Source: Flavobacteriales bacterium (lineage in GTDB: Bacteria > Bacteroidota > Bacteroidia > Flavobacteriales_D > Crocinitomicaceae). Taken from it: a stretch of DNA of 11,639 nt. A program made the translations under genes and the position numbers. The DNA lies in NCBI GenBank assembly GCA_947461185.1, contig CANHJY010000038.1, positions 1 to 11,639 on the forward strand, given 5' to 3'. The notes beneath the pieces are model-generated. The model ran no database searches. It saw only the letters and a program-made list of their open reading frames with translations, and was not told the origin of the DNA. Shown piece by piece: positions 1 to 7,600 of the stretch; the stretch's first letter is position 1, and every line of letters begins with the position of its first letter.

Positions 1-524
1 ATGATGATGTCGTTTCGATAGCTTCCGCCTGCTGCACCTCCGCCCACTCCCGGCAGAGATTGGATCACTTTGCTGATGTCGAAGTTGCCGCCAGGATTTG
101 CTTTAATATCCTCTGTTGTGAGTCTTTGTATGCTAAGCGGACTTTCAAGGCTCGTGGCACGAGCTGTATTTTTTCGGCTGCTGATGGTAACATTGCTCAG
201 TTGACCTATGGTATTATTAACCTCAATGGATAGATTGGTTTCATTACCGCTGGTGATGACGAGGTTGGAAAGGGATTTGATTTCAATACCCACACCAGTG
301 ATGACAAGAGAATAAGTACCAGGAGTCAGGCTCGTGAACCTGAAGTTCCCCATAGAGTCCGAAATTTGAGAAAAATTACCGGAACTAAGGGATATAGACA
401 GCCCTGGCATTTGTTTTTGTGTACTGCGGTTGATGATGGAACCGCTTAAACGGCCATTGGACTGCGCAAAAGCAGAAGAAAAGCAAGCAAAGACAAAGAG
501 TAAACCAAAGATTCGAAGTGTCAT
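1..524 (-). CDS. TonB-dependent outer-membrane receptor, N-terminal part (runs off the window)
   Basis: Reading the minus strand from the ATG at 522-524 gives 174 open codons to the window edge. Residues 1-20 (MTLRIFGLLFVFACFSSAFA) form a clear Sec signal peptide with an AFA-Q cleavage site. Residues about 23-105 look like a carboxypeptidase-regulatory-like beta-sandwich, with the typical GRLSGSIIN opening and a DSMGNFRFTSLTPGTYSL core. From about residue 125 the sequence resembles the start of a TonB plug domain (ITTxDIKxNPGGNFDISKVIQSLPGV pattern here as RLTTEDIKANPGGNFDI). This architecture is standard for Bacteroidota outer-membrane receptors importing glycans, siderophores or other ligands with TonB energy; the substrate cannot be told because the barrel is outside the window. 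It is transcribed away from the tRNA and is richer in GC (first 60 bases: 35 G or C) than the rest, so it probably belongs to the chromosomal backbone. Confidence 0.9.
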   Translation of the reverse strand, partial: MTLRIFGLLFVFACFSSAFAQSNGRLSGSIINRSTQKQMPGLSISLSSGNFSQISDSMGNFRFTSLTPGTYSLVITGVGIEIKSLSNLVITSGNETNLSIEVNNTIGQLSNVTISSRKNTARATSLESPLSIQRLTTEDIKANPGGNFDISKVIQSLPGVGGGAAGGSYRNDII

Positions 525-676
525 TTTATATAAAGGGTTTGAAAGACAACAACATAGTTTGAGATTTTGTTTAAAACATCTTAATTTTGCGCTTCAATTC
601 ATTAAGTGAGTATGTTTACTGCAAGCTTTTGGTAGTAGTCCATAACAGTTAAAGAGTTGATTAACCGAATATAATT
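525..676. other. Divergent intergenic region between receptor gene and tRNA
   Basis: This 152-base gap must carry the promoters of the leftward receptor gene and the rightward tRNA. I found no exact TAnnTTTG Bacteroidota -7 element on the minus strand for the receptor, and no convincing element for the tRNA. No open frame here looks like a gene. Confidence 0.4.
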
Positions 677-750
677 GGACCTATAGCTCAGCCGGTTAGA
701 GCATCTGACTCATAATCAGAGGGTCCCTGGTTCGAGCCCAGGTGGGTCCA
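677..750 (+). tRNA. tRNA with CAT anticodon, elongator type (tRNA-Met, or tRNA-Ile2)
   Basis: A full cloverleaf can be drawn. The acceptor stem is GGACCTA paired with TGGGTCC (one T-G pair), followed by discriminator A at 750. The D-arm is GCTC/GAGC, the anticodon stem TCTGA/TCAGA has loop CTCATAA (anticodon CAT at 711-713), and the T-arm is CCTGG/CCAGG with loop TTCGAGC. CCA is not encoded, as is common in Bacteroidota. The first base pair is a normal G-C, unlike the mismatched C1-A72 of initiator tRNA, so this is an elongator Met tRNA or the Ile2 species whose anticodon C is changed to lysidine; sequence alone does not settle which. Its 3' half is a typical target for tyrosine-integrase-mediated island insertion. 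Confidence 0.95.
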
Positions 751-762
751 CGCAGTACAGAT

Positions 763-808
763 AAGGGTTTCAGCGGATTTAAAGATGCTGAAACCCTTTT
801 TTATTTTT
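763..808 (+). terminator. Intrinsic terminator of the tRNA gene
   Basis: AAGGGTTTCAGC (763-774) and GCTGAAACCCTT (787-798) form a perfect 12-bp stem with a 12-nt loop. It is followed by a T-rich run (799-808, TTTTATTTTT). It lies 13 nt past the tRNA end, so it should end tRNA transcription and insulate it from the genes downstream. Confidence 0.9.
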
Positions 809-810
809 CC

Positions 811-835
811 ATTTGCACCAAAATTTGCACCAAAA
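811..835. repeat. Two tandem copies of a 12-bp unit, ATTTGCACCAAA
   Basis: The unit occurs at 811-822 and again at 823-834, with a shared following A. A third partial copy, TTTGCACCAA, lies at 893-902. Direct copies of a short site next to a tRNA 3' end are the kind of arrangement used as arm-type binding sites by tyrosine integrases, or could be what remains of an island end. No integrase gene is seen in the window, so the role is inferred. Confidence 0.6.
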
Positions 836-892
836 CTTCCTTGTAAATCCGACTCTTGATTTTCCACGAGCGTACGTTTTTTGAGTCATATT

Positions 893-902
893 TTTGCACC
901 AA
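893..902. repeat. Third copy of the TTTGCACCAA motif
   Basis: Ten bases identical to the core of the tandem repeat at 811-835, in the same orientation, about 60 bases further from the tRNA. It is directly followed by a small inverted repeat (GGGGT 904-908, ACCCC 916-920, 7-base loop). Confidence 0.5.
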
Positions 903-1053
903 GGGGGTGTAATGGACCCCTCTAAACATGGACTTTTTCAGCTCAATTAGAGCGATTTTTTCGGAATAAAAACCCCACTTTTTATATTTTATTTGTTCCT
1001 CACCACGCTTTGTGGCAAATCTGACACATTTTTAAATTCCTTTCTCATGCAAC

Positions 1054-1083
1054 TTTGTAGTGTAATTAATTTGGGTATATTTG
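1054..1083 (+). promoter_or_regulatory. Bacteroidota-type promoter of the cassette
   Basis: TTTG at 1054-1057 and TATATTTG at 1076-1083 exactly match the Bacteroidota -33 TTTG and -7 TAnnTTTG elements, with an 18-nt spacer. Transcription would be expected to start near 1090, leaving a leader of roughly 16 nt before the regulator ATG at 1106. It is the only clear consensus promoter I find for the genes from 1106 to 8140, whose gaps are 2 and 1 nt. Confidence 0.65.
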
Positions 1084-1096
1084 ACAGTTTTGTCAA
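1081..1096. promoter_or_regulatory. Candidate operator for the HTH regulator (TTGACA-gttt-TGTCAA)
   Basis: A perfect inverted repeat with 6-bp arms and a 4-bp centre. It shares its first three bases with the end of the -7 element and covers the expected transcription start, where a bound dimer would block RNA polymerase. A second small palindrome, CATAC-T-GTATG (1098-1108), follows and overlaps the start codon. Paired symmetric sites in front of a small HTH gene resemble the C-boxes of restriction-modification controller genes; binding itself is inferred. Confidence 0.55.
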
Positions 1097-1105
1097 CCAT
1101 ACTGT

Positions 1106-1390
1106 ATGATTTCAGGAAGAATAGATTTTGGAAAGTATATATTAGAACTGAGAACAGCCAAAGGCTTCTCTCAAAAAAAAGTAGCAGAGAAATTGGGGAT
1201 TGATATTAGCATGCTTAGTAAAATTGAGCATGGCGAGAGGCAAGTGCAGGGACATATGCTTAAGCCATTGGCTAAACTTTTTGAAGTGGATTACAAAAAC
1301 TTACAGATACAGTTATTGCAACAAAAGATTGAAGAGGAATATGGAAGCGAGCCATATTTTTTCGAAGCAATTTGTCAGATTAAATCTTGA
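1106..1390 (+). CDS. Cro/C1-type HTH regulator, R-M controller (C protein)-like
   Basis: A 94-aa protein that is little more than an HTH_3/XRE domain. Residues about 10-64 carry the five-helix fold, with SQKKVAEKLGI (22-32) as first HTH helix and DISMLSKIEHGER (33-45) as turn and recognition helix. The charged C-terminal tail (QQKIEEEYG) may aid dimer formation. Controller proteins of R-M systems have about this size and fold, bind symmetric boxes at their own promoter and delay the restriction function until methylation is established. Here the gene is first in the cassette, follows a promoter overlapped by a palindrome, and its stop lies 2 nt before the helicase ATG. The ATG at 1106 is used because it precedes the whole domain and follows the promoter at the right distance; no Shine-Dalgarno is visible. 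Regulation of the two large genes is inferred from position. Confidence 0.85.
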   Translation: MISGRIDFGKYILELRTAKGFSQKKVAEKLGIDISMLSKIEHGERQVQGHMLKPLAKLFEVDYKNLQIQLLQQKIEEEYGSEPYFFEAICQIKS

Positions 1391-1392
1391 TT

Positions 1393-4300
1393 ATGTCAAC
1401 AAACAGCAAGTTTTTTACAAACAGAGAGGATAACTCACTACTTAAAAGGTTCATTGGTGCCTTTGAAAATATGGATGTGCACCAATTTGATGCACTGGTT
1501 GGCTATTTCCGATCTTCTGGCTATTTCAAACTAAGACCATACCTACAAAAAGTTCCAAAAATTAGAATTTTGGTGGGTATCAATGTAGATGAAATCATCT
1601 CAAAATATCATGCTCAAGGACTTCTATTCTCAAAAGACGCCGAAAAGACTAGATCAGAATTTTTAGAGGACTTAAGAAAAGATATTCAAGACTCTCCATA
1701 CGAGAAAAATGTAGAGGATGGTATCATCCAGTTTATTGAAGATGTACTTGATCAAAAACTAGAAATAAGAGCCCATCCTACAAAAAAACTTCATGCCAAG
1801 ATCTACATTTTTAAGCCGGAGAAATGGAATGAATATAATGTAGGAGAGGTAATTACAGGCTCTTCAAATTTAACAGAAGCCGGATTAGGGGTAAGTGATG
1901 CATCAAAAAACTACGAATTCAATGTACTCCTAAGAGACTACAATGACGTTAAATTTGCCAGCGAAGAATTTGAGGAATTATGGGCAGAATCAATCTCAAT
2001 ACTTCCTGTAGATATTGAGGGGCTTAAAGCCAAAACATATCTGCGCTCTGATATCACAGCTCGTCAGATTTATTATAAGTTTCTTATCGAATACTTCGGA
2101 AAAGCGATTGACTTTGATCCTAATTCGGTGACTGATTTACCACAAGGTTTTAAGCGATTAAACTACCAAGTTGACGCAGTTGAACAAGGATATCGACTGA
2201 TGATGAAACATAATGGAGCTTTCCTGAGTGATGTGGTTGGTACTGGAAAAACAGTCGTGGCTACACTCATAGCCAAGAAATTCTTTTTCCAAAATGGATT
2301 TCCCGAACACCTATCAAGAACATTAATTGTAATGCCCCCGGCTCTCGAGGAAAACTGGACTGAGACTACGGCAAAATTTGGCCTTTCGAATGTAGAATTT
2401 ATCACTAGTGGATCACTTCATAAGATTGGTAATAAAATGGAAAAATATGACCTAATTATTGTCGATGAAGCGCATAAATTCAGAAACAATACTTCAGAGG
2501 CATATGCTGAATTACAAAAAATTTGTAAGGCGCCAGCTGCAAGAATTCTTGAGGATGAGACCAGAGCTCAGAAAAAGGTTTTATTACTTTCTGCAACTCC
2601 ACTAAATAACCGCCCTGAAGATATTCGAAATCAAGTAATGCTGTTTCAAGATGGCAAGCGAACAACTCTTGATGTACCTAATTTGACTAGCTACTTTAAT
2701 GACAAAATAAAAATCTGGAAGGAAATATCAAAGGAAGAAATTAGAGTTGCTAAGCCTAAAATCGAAAGCTTATATGCGGATATAAGGGATAAAATTATTG
2801 CTCCTTTGACTGTAAGGAGAACCAGAACAGATTTGAAAGAACATCCGATGTATAAAAAGGATTTGGATGAACAAGGCATCAAATTCCCAGAAGTTCAGGC
2901 ACCCCACAAAGTTTTATATGAATTAGATTTTGAATTAGAAGAATTATATGATGAGACTTTGAAATTACTCACTGATAAAAAGAATGGATTCACTTTCAAT
3001 AGATACCGTGCACTTGGGTTTTTAAAGCCTGATTTGAAAAAGAAGTACAAAGCAGCAGACCTAGCATCCGATCAGTTAGCGAATATCATGCGAATTCTTT
3101 TGGCAAAAAGAATTGATTCCAGCTTTTATGCATTCACTAATACATTGAAAAGATTCATGGATGCAACTCATGCCATGATTAAAATGCGTGATAATGATAA
3201 GATAATCATCGCTCCTAACTTAAAAGGGAAGGTCAGTGAATATATCATGAACGATCAGGAAGATGAATTATATGCCATCATTGCTGATTTGGAAAAAACC
3301 GATCCTACTATAACAGTTTGCAAGGTTTCCGATTTTGAGGATGGCTTTTTTGAAGGGCTTGAGCGTGATTTTAATTTTCTTACAAGCCTCTACAGTCGTT
3401 GGTCGGAAATAAAGACTGATCCAAAACTTGACAAATTCAAAGGGTATTTAAAAAAGATTCTAAAAGAACCATACAATGCCGAAGGAAAGCTAGTAGTCTT
3501 TTCAGAGTCAAAGGAAACTACATCATACCTTGTTAAAAAATTAGATGAAGTGGGATTTACAGGTATCATTGATGTTGATGCCGGCAATAGAAATCAACGA
3601 ATGCCAATTGTTCGTGCAAATTTTGATGCCAATGCAGACGGCTCGACTAAAAAAGATGATTTCAATGTAATAATAACGACTGAAGTCCTTGCGGAAGGCG
3701 TAAACCTGCATAGGGCCAATGTTATTGTAAATTATGATACACCTTGGAACAGTACAAGACTTATGCAGCGAATCGGCCGGATCAACCGTATTGGGTCAGT
3801 AGCCGACGAAGTTCACATTTTCAATTTTTATCCAACTTCTAAAGTAGAAGATCAAATTGAGTTGAAAAAGAAAGCGATTTTCAAACTACAAGCTTTTCAT
3901 TCCGCTCTTGGTGAAGATTCACAAATATATTCTGATGATGAAGAGGTAGATACTTTCGGACTTTTTGAAACGCCTCCAGCTGAAGAGCGAGATGAAACAC
4001 TTGCATACCTTATGGAGTTACGGAAATTCAAAGAGGATTTTCCGGCCGAGTACCGAGAGATTAAAAAAATGCCATTAAGAATGCGAGTTGCCGTTGAAAA
4101 TACTCAATTAAGCTCATCATCATTCTGTTACTTAAAAAATCAAACAGGTAGTGCCTTTCTTCAGGTCAATGAGAATGAAGTAATTGAAGCTTCATTTATT
4201 AAAATGGCAGGAACGCTTAAATCAAATATCGAGAAGCAATCAATTATTCCGCTTCCAAAATATCACCATGATTTAGTGTCGATGGCCATAAAAGATTTTG

Positions 4301-4680
4301 AGAGAAAAATGGCTGATGCACCGGTTGAACAAATTGCTATCGATACGAATAAAAGCCCTCAGGAAAAACAAGCCATGTCATTGCTAACAACCTTTGTCAA
4401 TGCCCAATTCTTAGATCAGGAAGACATTGATTTGATTCGACTTGGACAACAGTGCATAGCTGAGCAAACCTTTACACCCATGCAAAGGGAGTTGGCTCAG
4501 TTAGCGCGTAATGTAAAAAAGACACCAGTTTCTCCAGAAACAATTGCAGAATCAATATTGAGCATTTTGAAGAAATATCCGGTGCATGCTGTAGCATCCA
4601 ATAAAACTCAATCGCAAAAGAAAATTAAGACCGCAAGTGAACTAACGCCAAAGGTGATATTAACCCAGACATACTGCTAA
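1393..4680 (+). CDS. PLD-family nuclease fused to SNF2/DEAH-type helicase
   Basis: About 1095 aa. Residues 1-210 form a phospholipase-D-like nuclease domain with one active-site motif: H134-A-K136, then G156-S-S-N159 (HxK...GSxN, as in BfiI/NgoFVII-type nucleases), so two chains would be needed for a full active site. The helicase follows: Q-motif-like region near 255, Walker A GTGKT (K286), DEAH box (358-361), SAT (400-402), and in the second RecA lobe TTEVLAEGVNLH and QRIGRINRIG (792-801). The last 290 residues are unrecognised. The role inferred is translocation along foreign DNA coupled to cleavage, as the restriction half of a modification-dependent defence system. The ATG at 1393 is preferred, 2 nt after the regulator stop; an in-frame TTG at 1387 would add two residues. 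The stop is 1 nt before the methyltransferase ATG, so translation is probably coupled. A non-R-M DNA repair role is less likely given the partners. Confidence 0.88.
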   Translation: MSTNSKFFTNREDNSLLKRFIGAFENMDVHQFDALVGYFRSSGYFKLRPYLQKVPKIRILVGINVDEIISKYHAQGLLFSKDAEKTRSEFLEDLRKDIQDSPYEKNVEDGIIQFIEDVLDQKLEIRAHPTKKLHAKIYIFKPEKWNEYNVGEVITGSSNLTEAGLGVSDASKNYEFNVLLRDYNDVKFASEEFEELWAESISILPVDIEGLKAKTYLRSDITARQIYYKFLIEYFGKAIDFDPNSVTDLPQGFKRLNYQVDAVEQGYRLMMKHNGAFLSDVVGTGKTVVATLIAKKFFFQNGFPEHLSRTLIVMPPALEENWTETTAKFGLSNVEFITSGSLHKIGNKMEKYDLIIVDEAHKFRNNTSEAYAELQKICKAPAARILEDETRAQKKVLLLSATPLNNRPEDIRNQVMLFQDGKRTTLDVPNLTSYFNDKIKIWKEISKEEIRVAKPKIESLYADIRDKIIAPLTVRRTRTDLKEHPMYKKDLDEQGIKFPEVQAPHKVLYELDFELEELYDETLKLLTDKKNGFTFNRYRALGFLKPDLKKKYKAADLASDQLANIMRILLAKRIDSSFYAFTNTLKRFMDATHAMIKMRDNDKIIIAPNLKGKVSEYIMNDQEDELYAIIADLEKTDPTITVCKVSDFEDGFFEGLERDFNFLTSLYSRWSEIKTDPKLDKFKGYLKKILKEPYNAEGKLVVFSESKETTSYLVKKLDEVGFTGIIDVDAGNRNQRMPIVRANFDANADGSTKKDDFNVIITTEVLAEGVNLHRANVIVNYDTPWNSTRLMQRIGRINRIGSVADEVHIFNFYPTSKVEDQIELKKKAIFKLQAFHSALGEDSQIYSDDEEVDTFGLFETPPAEERDETLAYLMELRKFKEDFPAEYREIKKMPLRMRVAVENTQLSSSSFCYLKNQTGSAFLQVNENEVIEASFIKMAGTLKSNIEKQSIIPLPKYHHDLVSMAIKDFERKMADAPVEQIAIDTNKSPQEKQAMSLLTTFVNAQFLDQEDIDLIRLGQQCIAEQTFTPMQRELAQLARNVKKTPVSPETIAESILSILKKYPVHAVASNKTQSQKKIKTASELTPKVILTQTYC

Positions 4681-4681
4681 T

Positions 4682-7600
4682 ATGAATAAGGAACAATTAC
4701 AAAATTTGCTCAATCAGAAATACGATGCTGCAAATTGGAACAAAATCTATGGAAGCATATTTCCGAATGTGATGTTATTCGCATCACCAAAAGAAATTGC
4801 AGTTACTGAGAATTGGGTAAAATCATTCAAGCAACGCGGTTTGGTTCGTTTGCAAGGCAATCAGGATGTGGCTATTTTTGAGGTAGTATTACAGGATGGA
4901 ATAAGTGTACAGTCGAAGCGAGTAGGCCTCAGAAACTTAGTAGCAAAGCTGATTGATGAGTATCAAAATCATGGTGTGCTAGCTGTTTTTGACAATGGCA
5001 GTACTGAATACAGATTCACATTCGCAGCCAAGGAGACCAAAGTTACCAGAGAGGGAATAGAGAAAACAGAAACAGATTCCAAGCGTTATACCTACATATT
5101 AGGTGAAACAGAAACATGCAAAACAGCCGCTGAACAATTTATTAAACTTTCAGAAAAAGGTTCAACAATCTCACTATCAGATTTGCAGGAAGCATTCTCT
5201 GTTGAAAAGCTATCCAAACAATTTTTCAATGAATATAAGGAACAGTATACTTATTTTATTTCTTATCTCGAATCACAACCCAAAATTCTTAAATCAGTTT
5301 TTGCCGATGACGAAAAGAGAATGCGGGACTTCGTTAAATTATTATTAGGCCGTTTAGTTTTTTTACAATTCGTTCAGAAAAAGAGGTGGCTTGGTGTACC
5401 TTCAAAAAATACCGACTGGTCATCCGGTGATGTGAAATTTTTAGTGAACACATATAAGGCCTTCTCAAAAAAAGAAAAATACTATAGCGAGTTCTTAGAG
5501 GAGTTGTTTTTTGAATGCCTCAACAGCCCAAACAGAAAAAACGAACTTTTTTCGATTACAGGCACCAAAGTACCATTTTTGAATGGTGGTCTATTTGAGA
5601 ATGACAACCCGAAAACCAAATCCATCAATTTTCCGACAAGTTATTTTGACGGTCTATTTGATTTTTTCGGCCGTTATAACTTTACAATAGATGAAAATGA
5701 TCCAACTGAAAAAGAAGTAGGTATTGATCCCGAAATGTTGGGAAGTATATTTGAAAATCTACTCGAAGACAACAAGGATAAAGGTGCATTTTATACCCCA
5801 AAGGAAATTGTGCACTACATGTGTCAGGAGAGTTTGATCGAGTATTTATGTACCAAAATAAATACTCAAAATGATGAGAAAGTAACTACATCAATAAGGA
5901 ATTTGATTACTAAGAGGAAAATAGATGGAGATGGTACAGAATTAATAAAACCTATTGCCACTGCTCTGAGAGAAGTAAAAATATGTGATCCAGCAATTGG
6001 ATCTGGCGCCTTTCCCATGGGAATGCTGATGGAAATATTTCATTGTGTGTTTGAATTGTATAATGCCGATTCAAAAATTGTAAGCAAAGAATGGAATTTG
6101 AATGGTTGGCAAGCCAATGTCGTAAAGAGCAACATTATTCAAAATAGCATTTATGGGGTTGACATCGAAAAGGGTGCAGTCGATATCGCCCGTCTCCGTT
6201 TTTGGCTAAGCCTTGTGGTTGATGAAGAAGAGCCAAAAGCCCTTCCAAATCTTGATTATAAGATAGTAGTAGGAAATAGCCTTGTGAGTAAACTTGGTGA
6301 TGACATCATTGATATAGATTGGGAAGTAAAGGCAAATACAGAAGCTGCCAAAAAGCTACAACAGGAAATACAAAATAATCTCAATAAATTATTAAAAACA
6401 CAAAAATTATTTTTCGACTTTAATGGTAAAAAGGAAAACTTAAAAGAAGAAATCAGAAATCTTAAAATTGATGTCCTTATCAGCCAATTGCAGCTCGATA
6501 AATACAAGTATGGAAATAATAGCGCACAAATTGGAAGTTTATTTGAGATGACGGCCAAAGAAAGAGCAACTAGTGAGGATCGTGAAAATAAATTGTTGGG
6601 ATTTGAAAAAACTATTCGCGAGCTACAAAAGTTAAAAAGTAAAACAGATCAACCGTTAAATTTTTTTGATTGGAAATTAGATTTTCCTGAAGTGTTAAAT
6701 GAATTAATAAACTCAAATGCGGGGTTTGATATAGTGATTGCAAATCCTCCATATGTTGGTGTAAAAGGAAATCAAAAAATATTTGACGCCATCAAACAAA
6801 GTAATTTGTCCAAATTTCTAAAAGGTAGATCAGAACTCTTTTACTTTTTTATTCATCAAGCAATTATTTTGGGCAAGAAAGATTGTGTAAATACTTTTAT
6901 AACAACCAATTACTATATTACAGCATCAGATGCCAATGTTTTAAGAAAATCCTTAAAGGAAGAAACTACAATTGTAAAACTTCTGAATTTTAATGAAATG
7001 AAGTTATTCCCTTCTGCTCAAGGGCAACACAATATGATCACTATTTTCAAAAAAGGTTTATCTAAAGATTCAATCGTAAAATCATTTATCACTAAATACA
7101 AAGGATTTCCCAAAGACAATGTCCTTCCATTTATTTTTGATTTTTCAGATTCTAATACTAATTATTTTACAACAACTCATTCTGAAGTATTTGAAGGAGC
7201 TAATCATTATATGAGAATTGAAGGGAAATCTGGTAGCTCAGAATCACTCAAAGGTGTTTACAAAGCAATTAATTGCAAACAAACACTTGGTGATATTTGC
7301 TTTGTTCGGCAAGGATTAAGAACAGGCATTGATAAAATAACAGACAGCCACATTGCAAAATTCAACTATACTGGTAAAAAAGGTGAAGGTGTTTTTATTT
7401 TGACAGAAACAGAACTTAAAGAAAAAGGTATAAGCAAAAAAGACAAATTAATTAGACCTCTTTTTAAAAATAGTGATGTATCCAAATATGTCACTGGTGA
7501 AATAAATAATAAATATTTAATTTATACGGACAATAGTATTACACTAAGTAAATTAAAGAATAACCATAAGGCAATTTATGATCATTTGAAAAAATACAAG

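Larger units (their letters stand above)
751..1105. other. Gene-free stretch between tRNA and defence cassette
   Basis: This 355-base stretch holds the tRNA terminator, the three TTTGCACCAA copies, a short GGGGT/ACCCC inverted repeat, and at its right end the promoter and operator of the regulator gene. A minus-strand frame of about 42 codons (roughly 803-930) is open but has no recognisable protein features. I see no integrase or other gene here. Confidence 0.6.

Noticed and set aside
677..750. Initiator tRNA-fMet
   Set aside because: The first acceptor pair is a normal G-C and the anticodon stem lacks the three consecutive G-C pairs typical of initiators.
904..920. GGGGT/ACCCC inverted repeat as a terminator
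   Set aside because: Stem of only 5 bp with no T-run after it, and no gene upstream needs it.
803..930. Minus-strand open frame of about 42 codons after the tRNA
   Set aside because: It runs across the tandem repeat, shows no domain or integrase motif, and is too short to support as a gene or relic.
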